DNA of 64,000 nucleotides, from assembly GCA_040905905.1 (NCBI GenBank), contig JBBDQN010000047.1, positions 1-64,000 on the forward strand. The letters are read 5' to 3'. Shown one piece after another: positions 43,359-51,343 of the stretch. The stretch's first letter is position 1. The number at the start of each line of letters is the position of its first letter. Both the position numbers and the translations under genes were made by a program. The notes below the pieces were generated by a model. It did no database searches. It was not told the DNA's origin and was given only the letters and a program-made list of their open reading frames with translations. Source of the stretch: JAICND01 sp040905905. GTDB lineage: Bacteria; Actinomycetota; Acidimicrobiia; Spongiisociales; ZC4RG35.

Positions 43359-43412
43359 ATGACCCAGCTTTTCGCCCACGCCCATCATCACCACCCGTCA
43401 CGGGTCGGCTGA
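43359..43412 (+). CDS. hisL: Histidine operon leader peptide
   Basis: A 17-codon frame encodes MTQLFAHAHHHHPSRVG, with five His codons among residues 7-12, then TGA. It lies 107 bases upstream of hisG and just before an attenuator. In enterobacterial his operons a leader peptide with a His run senses charged tRNA-His: ribosomes stalled at the His codons favour an antiterminator. The same geometry is visible here. The Shine-Dalgarno upstream is weak, so the leader may be translated inefficiently. Confidence 0.85.
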   Translation: MTQLFAHAHHHHPSRVG

Positions 43413-43480
43413 TAGTGGGCGAATAGCGAAAGCAACAACAACCCACACGCCGACCTCAGCGGTCGGCGTTTCTCGTTTAC
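43393..43480 (+). promoter_or_regulatory. Transcription attenuator of the his operon
   Basis: Three mutually exclusive stems are visible. ACCCG/CGGGT (43393-43397 with 43401-43405) can form after the His codons. GGTCGGC (43403-43409) pairs perfectly with GCCGACC (43449-43455) as the antiterminator. ACGCCGACC (43447-43455) pairs with GGTCGGCGT (43461-43469) as the terminator, followed by a T-rich tail. The antiterminator uses the terminator's 5' arm. A ribosome finishing hisL would cover GGTCGGC and allow termination; a ribosome stalled on His codons would leave it free. Confidence 0.85.
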
Positions 43481-43519
43481 GGGCAAACCCACCGCAGCAG
43501 ACGGCGGGAAAGAGCCCAT

Positions 43520-44395
43520 ATGGCTTCTCTCGACAATGGACAGATAATCCATCTCGCGGTCCCCAAGGGGCGGATCGAGCCTGGGGTCATCACCCTGCTC
43601 GCCGCGGCCGGCATGGAGCTGCGGGCCGGTCCTCGCGGCTATCGCCCAGTCCTTTCGGTGCCCGGGTACGAGGTCAAGATGCTCAAGCCGCAGAACATTG
43701 TGGAGATGCTGGCGGCCGGTTCCCGGGATGTCGGGTTCGCCGGCGCCGACTGGGTCGCCGAGAAGTCAGCTGACCTAGTAGAGCTTCTCGATACCGGTCT
43801 CGATCCGGTGCGGATGGTGGCGGCAACACCGAATGCCCTCCTCGTGAATGGCTCACTACCTGGGAGGCATCTGGTGATCGCCAGCGAGTATGAGCGTCTC
43901 ACCCGCAATTGGATCGTTAAACAAGGTGTGGATGCGACCTTTGTCCACTCGTACGGGGCGACTGAGGTCTTCCCTCCTGAAGACGCAGACGTCATCGTCG
44001 ACATCAGCGCCACCGGAGAGACGCTCGCTGCTAACGGTCTCGTCGTTGTTGACGAGTTGCTGCGCTCTTCGACCCGTCTCTATGCCAGCCCCCAGGCGCT
44101 CGACTCTCCGGCGAAGAAGAGCGCGATCGACGGCCTGGTCCTCACTCTTCTCTCGGTGATCGAAGCCCGCGACAGGGCCATGGTGGAGCTCAATGTCTCC
44201 CATGACGACTTGGAGTCGGTGATCGCGATCCTGCCGTCGATGCGGGAGCCGACCATCGCCTCGCTCCATGGCGGCGATGGTCTGGCGGTAAAGGCGGCGG
44301 TTCCCCGATCTGATCTCCGAACCCTCATCCCGTTGCTCAAAGAGCGAGGAGCCACCGACATCGCGGTGTCACGGCTGGAACAGCTCGTGCCATGA
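43520..44395 (+). CDS. hisG: ATP phosphoribosyltransferase (long form)
   Basis: The 291-residue enzyme catalyses the first step of histidine synthesis, joining ATP and PRPP. It begins IHLAVPKGRIEPGVITLLAAAGM, has the PRPP-binding region DVIVDISATGETLAANGL, and a C-terminal HisG_C/ACT-like domain (LNVSHDDLESVIAILPSMREPTIASL). That domain is where histidine feedback inhibition acts in long-form enzymes, so HisZ is not needed. The gene is first after the attenuator. Its stop overlaps the next start by four bases. Confidence 0.96.
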   Translation: MASLDNGQIIHLAVPKGRIEPGVITLLAAAGMELRAGPRGYRPVLSVPGYEVKMLKPQNIVEMLAAGSRDVGFAGADWVAEKSADLVELLDTGLDPVRMVAATPNALLVNGSLPGRHLVIASEYERLTRNWIVKQGVDATFVHSYGATEVFPPEDADVIVDISATGETLAANGLVVVDELLRSSTRLYASPQALDSPAKKSAIDGLVLTLLSVIEARDRAMVELNVSHDDLESVIAILPSMREPTIASLHGGDGLAVKAAVPRSDLRTLIPLLKERGATDIAVSRLEQLVP

Positions 44396-46065
44396 CCCAG
44401 CCGACGAGCTATGTCCTACCAGGGTTTACGGTCCCCATCGATCTCGATCTCTCCAAGAACGAGGGTAGGACCCGCGCCGAGGAGCTTCTCGCTTCCATCC
44501 CCGACCCGCAGCGGGATGTGAGCCGCTACCCCGACACCACTGACCTCAGAAGGGCCCTCGCACGTCTCCACGGTGTGTCCGAAGACTCGGTCCTGGTCAC
44601 CGCCGGCGGGGACGATGCCTTGTTCCGTTGCTTCCTGGCACGGGTCGGTCGCGGGCGACAGGTGGTGTCTACCTATCCCACCTTCGAGATGATCCCCCGC
44701 TACACCGAACAAAGCGGCGCCCGGCTGATCGAAACCCCCTGGTGGATCGGGGCTCTCCCCACCGAGGACCTCATTGCGTCCATCAACGAGCAAACCGATG
44801 CGGTCTTCATCGTCTCTCCCAACAACCCGACCGGTGCGGTGGCCGTCGAGGCCGACCTGCGCAACGTCGCCGGCGAGGCTCCGTTGTTGGTTCTCGACGC
44901 CGCCTACACCGAGTTCGCCACCCACGACCTGACCCAAGCGGTCCTCGAACTCGGCAACGTCGTAGTGATCCGGACCATGTCCAAGGCCTACGGGCTGGCC
45001 GGGCTGCGAGTTGGCTATCTCCTAGGGCGGCCCGACCTCGTGACCGAGGTCGCCGCATACGGCAACCCGTATCCGGTCGCCGCTTTGTCAGCCGCACTGG
45101 CAGTCCGGCGCTTGGAGCGACCTATTTCTGAGCTGACCGGGTTTGTCGAGGAGGTGAAGCGGGAACGGATCGATCTGACTTCCCTCCTGTCCGACCTTGG
45201 CACCCGGCCGTTCCCTTCCGAGGCCAATTTCGTGCTCACCGAGTGCGACGACGCCTCGTGGCTGATGTCGGCCACTGCCGCTCTCGGAGTCGGGCTCCGC
45301 TGGTTTCCGGACCGACCGGGCCTGGAGTCGATGGTACGCATCACCCTCCCCGGCCAGCCGGCCGACTTCGAGCGGCTGACCAGCACCCTGGCGACGGTGC
45401 TCGTCCCCGAAGCGATCATCTTCGACATGGACGGCGTCCTCGCCGATGTCAGCAGATCACGGACGATCGCGATCGTGAAGACGGCTCGAAGCTTCGGAGT
45501 CGACATATCCCTCGCCGACATCGAGAGGGCGAAGGCGGCGGGCAACGCCGCCGACGATTGGGGGTTGGCGAGGGGGCTCTGCCTGGAACGGGGGGTCGAG
45601 GCTCCCCTCGACGAGGTTATCGACCGATTCGAAACCCTCTATCAAGGATCCAACGGGTCTCCGGGATTGAAGATCCACGAAACCCCGATCGTCGACCATG
45701 CGACCTGGGCCAGATGGGCCGAATCCACGCCTCTCGCCGTCGTCACCGGCCGGCCCCGAACCGATGCCGAGGAGTTCTTGGAGCGGTTCGACCTCAAAGG
45801 CGGGGTCTCGACCCTGGTGACCCGGGACGACGCTCCGCTCAAACCCGACCCTGCTCCGGTGCGACTCGCACTGAACCTGCTCGGCGCGGGCCGGGCCTGG
45901 TTGCTCGGTGACACCCCTGACGACCTGAATGCGGCCAGAGCCGCCGGGGTGGTGCCGATTGGGGTGGTTGCCCCCGGCGACAACCCCGACCGGGCGCGAG
46001 AGAGCCTCCGGAGCGCAGCTCGCATCCTCGAAACCACGAAGGATCTGGAGGGTTTGTTGTCATGA
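44392..46065 (+). CDS. hisC: Histidinol-phosphate aminotransferase fused to HAD phosphatase
   Basis: The 557-residue fusion has a HisC aminotransferase (about 1-340) with the PLP lysine near residue 198 in IRTMSKAYGLAGLRVGYLLG, and NNPTGAV. A HAD subfamily IA hydrolase (about 341-557) follows: IIFDMDGVLADVSRSR (D-x-D), VVTGRPRTDAEEFL, APLKPDPAPVRLAL and LLGDTPDDLNAARAAG. HisC makes histidinol phosphate, and the next step removes the phosphate. No separate HisN or HisB phosphatase domain is in the operon, so the HAD part probably fills it. The assignment to that substrate is inferred. Confidence 0.93.
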   Translation: MTQPTSYVLPGFTVPIDLDLSKNEGRTRAEELLASIPDPQRDVSRYPDTTDLRRALARLHGVSEDSVLVTAGGDDALFRCFLARVGRGRQVVSTYPTFEMIPRYTEQSGARLIETPWWIGALPTEDLIASINEQTDAVFIVSPNNPTGAVAVEADLRNVAGEAPLLVLDAAYTEFATHDLTQAVLELGNVVVIRTMSKAYGLAGLRVGYLLGRPDLVTEVAAYGNPYPVAALSAALAVRRLERPISELTGFVEEVKRERIDLTSLLSDLGTRPFPSEANFVLTECDDASWLMSATAALGVGLRWFPDRPGLESMVRITLPGQPADFERLTSTLATVLVPEAIIFDMDGVLADVSRSRTIAIVKTARSFGVDISLADIERAKAAGNAADDWGLARGLCLERGVEAPLDEVIDRFETLYQGSNGSPGLKIHETPIVDHATWARWAESTPLAVVTGRPRTDAEEFLERFDLKGGVSTLVTRDDAPLKPDPAPVRLALNLLGAGRAWLLGDTPDDLNAARAAGVVPIGVVAPGDNPDRARESLRSAARILETTKDLEGLLS

Positions 46066-46646
46066 AACGTAGAGCAGAGATCAGGAGGGAGACCTCGGAG
46101 ACCAGCATCGAATGCCGGCTCGACCTAGACGGCACCGGGCAGTGCAATATCAAGACCGGACTCGGGTTCCTCGACCACATGATCAGCGCCCTCGCCAAAC
46201 ACGGGGGCCTCGACCTGGACCTGGTGGCGGGAGGGGACACCCACATTGACGACCATCACACCGTTGAGGATTGTGCCATCGTCTTGGGGAGGGCGATCAA
46301 CGAGGCCCTAGGTGACCGGGCCGGGATCACCCGGTTCGGCTCTTCCTATGCCCCTCTCGATGAGTCGTTGTCACGGGCCGTCATCGATCTTTCAGGACGG
46401 CCATGGCCCGAGATCCATCTCTCCCTCACCCGGGACACCATCGGGGATGTCGCAGCCGAGAACCTGACCCATTTCCTCCGCTCCCTGGCCGTGGAGGCCC
46501 GGATGGCCCTCCACGTCGACGTGATCCGGGGTGACAACGACCATCACAAGGCCGAGTCCGCCTTCAAGGCGGCCGCGATCGCCCTCCGCACGGCAGTGAC
46601 CGTTATCGGAGACGACATTCCGAGCACCAAAGGGTCTTTGGTTTGA
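46062..46646 (+). CDS. hisB: Imidazoleglycerol-phosphate dehydratase
   Basis: This is a 194-residue single-domain IGPD with the manganese-binding repeats LGFLDHMISALAKHGGLDL, DDHHTVEDCAIVLGRA, LRSLAVEARMALHV, and NDHHKAESAFKAAAIALRTAV. It converts imidazoleglycerol phosphate to imidazoleacetol phosphate. It lacks the N-terminal HAD domain found in E. coli HisB, consistent with the HAD domain being on HisC here. It overlaps both neighbours by four bases. Confidence 0.97.
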   Translation: MKRRAEIRRETSETSIECRLDLDGTGQCNIKTGLGFLDHMISALAKHGGLDLDLVAGGDTHIDDHHTVEDCAIVLGRAINEALGDRAGITRFGSSYAPLDESLSRAVIDLSGRPWPEIHLSLTRDTIGDVAAENLTHFLRSLAVEARMALHVDVIRGDNDHHKAESAFKAAAIALRTAVTVIGDDIPSTKGSLV

Positions 46647-47239
46647 GACGGGTCGTGGTCGTCCCCACTGGCACCGCCAACACGGCCTCGGTGATCGCCG
46701 CGTTCAAGCGTCTCGATGCCGAGCCCGTTGTGGCCCTGAACCCTAAGGACATCGAGGAGGCGGACCTGGTTGTCCTTCCGGGCGTGGGTGCCTTCGCCCC
46801 CGCTATCAACCGAATCGACCAGTTGGGGATGCGGAGGGCCTTGACCACCCGCATCGAGAGCGGTCAGCCCACTTTGGCGATCTGTCTCGGGATGCAACTC
46901 CTGTTTGCCGCGAGCGATGAAAGCCCCGATGCGGCCGGGCTCGGGATCGCGCCCGCGACCGTCACCCGGTTCGCCGGCGATGTCCGGGTTCCCCAACTCG
47001 GGTGGAACATGGTCGAACCCGACGGGTCGATATCGCTAGAGCCGGGATGGGCGTATTTCGCCCACTCCTACAAGGTCCCCCAACTTCCGGAGAACTGGTC
47101 GGGAGCGACCACCGACTACGGCGGAAGCTTCGTATCGGCGATGGAGCGGGGAGCGGTGCTGGCCTGTCAGTTCCACCCCGAACTCTCCGGAGCTTGGGGA
47201 TCCAACCTGTTGCGTCGCTGGCTCGGGAAGGTGACCTGA
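46643..47239 (+). CDS. hisH: Imidazole glycerol phosphate synthase, glutaminase subunit
   Basis: The 198-residue class I amidotransferase has LVVLPGVGAFAPAI (oxyanion strand), the nucleophile elbow LAICLGMQLLFAASDES, and CQFHPELSG with the His-Glu pair. It releases ammonia from glutamine and channels it to HisF. The start is TTG at 46643, overlapping the hisB stop; the frame begins RRVVVVPTGTAN as expected. Its stop shares one base with the hisF ATG. Confidence 0.95.
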   Translation: MRRVVVVPTGTANTASVIAAFKRLDAEPVVALNPKDIEEADLVVLPGVGAFAPAINRIDQLGMRRALTTRIESGQPTLAICLGMQLLFAASDESPDAAGLGIAPATVTRFAGDVRVPQLGWNMVEPDGSISLEPGWAYFAHSYKVPQLPENWSGATTDYGGSFVSAMERGAVLACQFHPELSGAWGSNLLRRWLGKVT

Positions 47240-47994
47240 TGCTGGCGGCAAGGGTCATCCCATGTCTCGACATCAAGGATGGCCGGGTCGTCAAGGGGGT
47301 CCGTTTCCAGGAGCTGCGCGACGCCGGCGATCCGGTGAAGAACGCCGCCGCCTACCAAGAACAGGGGGCGGACGAGATCATCCTCCTCGACGTCTCGGCG
47401 ACGCCGGAGGGCAGGGCCAACGCGGTCGAGACAGTACAAGCGGTGCGGTCGGTCCTCTCCATCCCGCTGACCGTGGGAGGAGGTGTCCGACACGAGTCCG
47501 ACGCCGGGCGCCTGCTCGACGCCGGCGCCGACAAGGTCGCGGTCAACACGGCGGCAGTGAGCCGCCCCGATCTGGTTGCCGAGATCGCCTCGCGCTTTGG
47601 GTCCCAATGCACGGTCGTGGCGGTGGACGCGGCCTCCCGCCCCAGTGGTGGCTGGGAGGTCGTGGTGCAAAGCGGGTCTGATCGCACCGGTCTCGACGCC
47701 GTGGAATGGTGCCGGACGGCGACCACCTTGGGAGCAGGCGAGATCCTCCTCACCAGTTGGGATCGTGACGGGACCCGTGACGGCTATGACGTGGACCTGA
47801 TTGCGGCCGTCGCCAGCTCGGTCACGGTGCCTGTGATCGCCTCCGGCGGGGCCGCCCGCTTCGAGCATCTCGTCGCGGCGATCCGTGCCGGTGCCTCGGC
47901 GGCGCTGGTGGCCTCGATCCTCCACGACGGCGATACCACAGTCGCCGACCTCAAGCTCGGGCTGAGCCGGGCGGGGATCACGGTGAGACGATGA
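47239..47994 (+). CDS. hisF: Imidazole glycerol phosphate synthase, cyclase subunit
   Basis: The TIM barrel of 251 residues starts MLAARVIPCLDIKDGRVVKGV with the catalytic Asp in CLDIKDG. It contains LLDVSATPEG, IPLTVGGGVRH, DKVAVNTAAV, and the second catalytic Asp in LLTSWDRDGT. It closes the imidazole ring using ammonia from HisH and releases AICAR. The open frame runs 79 codons further upstream inside hisH, but the ATG at 47239 gives the family's exact N-terminus. Confidence 0.96.
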   Translation: MLAARVIPCLDIKDGRVVKGVRFQELRDAGDPVKNAAAYQEQGADEIILLDVSATPEGRANAVETVQAVRSVLSIPLTVGGGVRHESDAGRLLDAGADKVAVNTAAVSRPDLVAEIASRFGSQCTVVAVDAASRPSGGWEVVVQSGSDRTGLDAVEWCRTATTLGAGEILLTSWDRDGTRDGYDVDLIAAVASSVTVPVIASGGAARFEHLVAAIRAGASAALVASILHDGDTTVADLKLGLSRAGITVRR

Positions 47995-49247
47995 TCATCC
48001 CGTCAATCGACATCTCCGGTGGCCAGGCGGTCCAGTTGGTAGGAGGAGAGGTTCTCGCCATCGAAGCCGGAGACCCGTTACCGATCATGGAGCGATTCTC
48101 GGTAGTGGGCGAGGTCGCGGTCATCGACATCGATGCCGCCCGTGGGGAAGGTCACAACCGGGAGCTCATCACCGAACTCTGCCGGCGGGGCCGGGTTCGG
48201 GTCGGGGGCGGCATCCGACACTTAGACGCCGCCCGACGCTGGCTGGACCTCGGCGCCGCCAAGATCATCATCGGGACCGCGGCCACACCCGAGTTTCTCT
48301 CGTCACTTCCGCGGGATCGGGTCATGGTGGCTCTCGACTCCCGGGACGGCGACGTCCTCAGCCACGGATGGCGCCAGTCCACGGGCCAGGGGCTTCTGAA
48401 TCGAATCGCCGAGTTGAGGGACCTGTGCGACAGCTTTCAGGTCACCTTCGTCGAGCGTGAGGGACAGCTCCGAGGGACCGACCTCGACCTGGCTCAGCAG
48501 GTGATCGCGGCCGCCGGTGAGGCCCGAGTGACGATCGCCGGCGGCATCAACACGGCCGAGCAGATCGCGGCGCTCGACCGGCTCGGCGCCGACGCCCAGG
48601 TCGGGATGGCGCTTTACACCGGGGCGATCTCGCTGGCAGATGCCGTCACCGCTCCCCTGGTCTCGGATCGGGTACACGGCCTGTGGCCCACCGTCGTCGT
48701 AGACGAGACAGGCGTCGCTCTCGGCCTCGTCTGGTCAAGCCGGGAGAGCGTCCGGCGGGCTGTCGAGATCAGACGGGGGGTCTATCAGAGCCGGTCGCGA
48801 GGTATGTGGGTCAAGGGGGAGACCTCGGGCGCGGTGCAGGAGCTCCTCGGGGTGGAAGCCGACTGTGATCGCGACACTCTTCGTTTCACCGTTCGCCAGC
48901 ATGGTCCCGGGTTCTGTCACACGGGGGATCGGACCTGCTGGGGCCAGGACCACGGGCTGGGCCGGCTCCAACGACGAATCCTCATCCCGAAAAAGGACCC
49001 CGGCTCCAACACTCAGAAACTTCTCGACGACCCCATACTCCTGGGAGCCAAGATCCGCGAAGAGGCCGAAGAGTTGGCCAAAACCGGGGACCGTGACCGG
49101 GTAGTGGCGGAAGCGGCCGACCTTCTCTATTTCCTGTTGGTCAAGACGGCGGCGTTGGGCGTATCCCTCGACGAAGTCGAGAACGAGCTCGACCGTAGGG
49201 AACGACGGGTGACCCGGCGACCGATGACGGCCAAGGAGTCTCGATGA
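47991..49247 (+). CDS. hisA: HisA-HisI-HisE triple fusion
   Basis: The 418 residues join three enzymes. Residues about 1-232 are HisA (MIIPSIDISGGQAVQLVGG; VRVGGGIRHLDAARRWLDLGA; VTIAGGINT). Residues about 233-325 are the cyclohydrolase HisI (YQSRSRGMWVKGETSG; EADCD; GPGFCHTGDRTCW with the zinc cysteines). Residues about 335-410 are the pyrophosphatase HisE (LGAKIREEAEELAKT; EAADLLYFLLVKTAALG). Together they perform steps 2-4 on phosphoribosyl intermediates. HisI-HisE fusions are common; adding HisA at the front is unusual. Confidence 0.94.
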   Translation: MIIPSIDISGGQAVQLVGGEVLAIEAGDPLPIMERFSVVGEVAVIDIDAARGEGHNRELITELCRRGRVRVGGGIRHLDAARRWLDLGAAKIIIGTAATPEFLSSLPRDRVMVALDSRDGDVLSHGWRQSTGQGLLNRIAELRDLCDSFQVTFVEREGQLRGTDLDLAQQVIAAAGEARVTIAGGINTAEQIAALDRLGADAQVGMALYTGAISLADAVTAPLVSDRVHGLWPTVVVDETGVALGLVWSSRESVRRAVEIRRGVYQSRSRGMWVKGETSGAVQELLGVEADCDRDTLRFTVRQHGPGFCHTGDRTCWGQDHGLGRLQRRILIPKKDPGSNTQKLLDDPILLGAKIREEAEELAKTGDRDRVVAEAADLLYFLLVKTAALGVSLDEVENELDRRERRVTRRPMTAKESR

Positions 49248-50491
49248 GCCATCTTCGCCGCGTCGACGCCGGGACGATCCGGTTCGTTCGCAGACCGGTC
49301 GAATCTGACACGCTGGCCGAGGCCGCTGCCATCATCGAGGATGTCCGACTTCGGGGTCGGTCAGCGCTCCGCCAACACGCCGAAACATTCGGCGACCTCG
49401 GACCCCAAGACGAGATCGTCTTCGACCGCAGCCAACTCGAGGAGACCCTGGCGTCCATCCCCGACGACGCACGGGGAGTCCTGGAACGAGTCGCCAGTCG
49501 GATCCGGTCATTCGCCGACGCCCAGCGTGACTCCCTCAAGGATCTCGATATCGAGGTCACCGGGGGACGGGCCGGGCATCGGTGGATCCCAGTTGCGTCC
49601 GCGGGGGCCTACGCTCCCGGGGGGCGCTATCCGCTGCCTTCCTCGGTGCTGATGACCGTCATCCCGGCACAGGTGGCTGGGGTGGAGTCGGTCTGGGTCG
49701 CCTCTCCCAGGCCGACGTCTATCACCGTTGCCGCCGCCGCCGTTGCCGGGGCCGACGGGCTCCTGGCCGTGGGTGGGGCCCAGGCGATTGCGGCTCTCGC
49801 CTTCGGGACGGTGACCCCCACGTGCGACCTAGTAGTCGGGCCGGGCAACCGTTGGGTCACTGCGGCCAAGAAATACCTCTACGGCGAGATCGGTATCGAC
49901 GGTCTCGCCGGGCCGAGTGAGATCCTGGTCATCGCCGACCATTCGGCCGACCCAGAGTTGGTAAGCGCCGACCTCATCGCCCAGGCCGAGCACGACGATG
50001 ACGCGGTGCCGATGTTGATCACCACCAGCCACTCTCTGGCCGATGAGGTGGACGGAGTCATCGGACTCCAGTTGTCCGATCTCCCCACCTCCGAAACCGC
50101 ATCACGGGCGCTCGAGAAAGGGTTCTGTCTGGTGGTGGGATCTCTACACGAGGCGGCCTCGATCGCGAATCGGCTCGCCCCCGAACACCTCGCCCTCCAC
50201 ATCGACGACCCCACTCCCCTCGTCGAGGACCTTCGCTCCTACGGATCGCTATTCCTCGGGAGCGGCACTGCCGAGGCGTTCGCCGACTACGGGGTGGGGC
50301 CGAATCACGTCCTGCCCACAGGTGGTAGCGCCCGCTACCAGTCAGGTCTCTCGGTCCTCACCTTTTTGAGATCGCCCACCTGGGCGGCGCTCGATAACCC
50401 TACGTCTCTGATTGATGACACCATGCTGCTGGCACGCCTCGAAGGTCTCGAGGCCCACGCCCGGGCAGCCCAAATCCGCCGACCACGCTGA
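49244..50491 (+). CDS. hisD: Histidinol dehydrogenase
   Basis: The 415-residue zinc enzyme has WIPVASAGAYAPGGRYPLPSSVLMTVIPA, LAVGGAQAIAALAFGT, VVGPGNRWVTAAKK, the AGPSEILVIAD loop, and the Zn/catalytic region LIAQAEHDDDAVPMLI and LAPEHLALH. It oxidises histidinol to histidine in two NAD-dependent steps. It is the last gene of the operon and overlaps the hisA-I-E stop by four bases. A tRNA-Ala gene lies 130 bases downstream on the other strand. Confidence 0.97.
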   Translation: MSHLRRVDAGTIRFVRRPVESDTLAEAAAIIEDVRLRGRSALRQHAETFGDLGPQDEIVFDRSQLEETLASIPDDARGVLERVASRIRSFADAQRDSLKDLDIEVTGGRAGHRWIPVASAGAYAPGGRYPLPSSVLMTVIPAQVAGVESVWVASPRPTSITVAAAAVAGADGLLAVGGAQAIAALAFGTVTPTCDLVVGPGNRWVTAAKKYLYGEIGIDGLAGPSEILVIADHSADPELVSADLIAQAEHDDDAVPMLITTSHSLADEVDGVIGLQLSDLPTSETASRALEKGFCLVVGSLHEAASIANRLAPEHLALHIDDPTPLVEDLRSYGSLFLGSGTAEAFADYGVGPNHVLPTGGSARYQSGLSVLTFLRSPTWAALDNPTSLIDDTMLLARLEGLEAHARAAQIRRPR

Positions 50492-50621
50492 CCGAAGGCA
50501 GGTGTCACTCGGACATGGCCTGCCACCCATGGAGCAGCGCATCGACCAGGCGCGCTCACTCGTATCCCCATTCTGCCGGCAGAACACACCCGAGTTCCCC
50601 AGCACGTTGCCTCGGCATTTG

Positions 50622-50694
50622 TGGAGCTGAGGGGACTTGAACCCCTGGCCTCTTGCATGCCATGCAAGCGCTCTGCCAACTGAGCTACAGCCCC
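50622..50694 (-). tRNA. tRNA-Ala (anticodon GGC)
   Basis: This is a 73-base cloverleaf on the minus strand: acceptor GGGGCTG/CAGCTCC with discriminator A, a GCTC/GAGC D stem, anticodon stem CTTGC/GCAAG with loop ATGGCAT, and T arm AGGGG-TTCAAGT-CCCCT. No CCA is encoded. It decodes GCC and GCU. A near copy of its 3' half (41 of 43) lies at 18340-18382 in the same orientation. Confidence 0.95.
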
Positions 50695-50820
50695 GGGAAT
50701 AGCGGCAGGGTACCAGAAGGGTTATCAGCCTTCGTTGGCATGACCGTCGAGCAAGTGACCACTATCAGGTGTCACACAGCGTTCTTCCGCTATGGGCTCC
50801 CACGCATCGGTCCCCCGGAA

Positions 50821-51210
50821 TCAGGAGCATATGCGGCCTTCGAGGCCGCGGAGGGTGCGAGCCGCGTGACGGGCGACCTCGGGCAGCCGCTCAGGCTCGT
50901 CGATGCGTCGCTCGAGCTGGTTCAAAGCGTCAACGCTGGCCACGCGCCACTCGGCTTGGTCACCCTCAAGCTCGAGCAGTTCGAGGTTGGCCCGTGCGGT
51001 TGCGCTCGCTGCCTCGATCTCTGATTTATCGTTCGTATTCACCAGGACGTCGAGCTGCGTCGCAATACCCTCCAGACCCGATGAGCTTGCCGCGTCGCAG
51101 AGCTGACCAAGCGCCGCTTCTGGCTCGGTCACGGGTGACGAGGCCGATGAACTGGCCTGGCATGCAGTGAGGATCGTGATGGCCCAAGTGGCAACGGCGA
51201 GACGTTTCAT
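50821..51210 (-). CDS. Putative lipoprotein
   Basis: From the ATG at 51210 the 129-residue protein starts MKRLAVATWAITILTACQAS, a lipoprotein signal peptide with lipobox LTAC, followed by a serine-rich linker. The remainder is mostly helical and acidic, with a C-terminal Cys. It would be anchored outside the membrane. The open frame extends 32 codons further, but a signal peptide is only sensible from this ATG. No family was recognised. It lies downstream of the large surface protein on the same strand. Confidence 0.7.
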   Translation of the reverse strand: MKRLAVATWAITILTACQASSSASSPVTEPEAALGQLCDAASSSGLEGIATQLDVLVNTNDKSEIEAASATARANLELLELEGDQAEWRVASVDALNQLERRIDEPERLPEVARHAARTLRGLEGRICS

Positions 51211-51343
51211 CCGTGTGGATCCGGAGCTGGCTGGCCGGATCGTTGTAGCCCCTCCCAACATCGGGCGCAACTTCGCGCGTACGGCATTGCGTGAGCGAGT
51301 TCGCAAAATTCCGTCTCCTGGATCTTGACCTCAACGCTGGCGA

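Noticed and set aside
43212..43412. 66-codon frame that contains the his leader in its last 17 codons
   Set aside because: The long version has no family match or start signal; the short version with the His run explains the data better.
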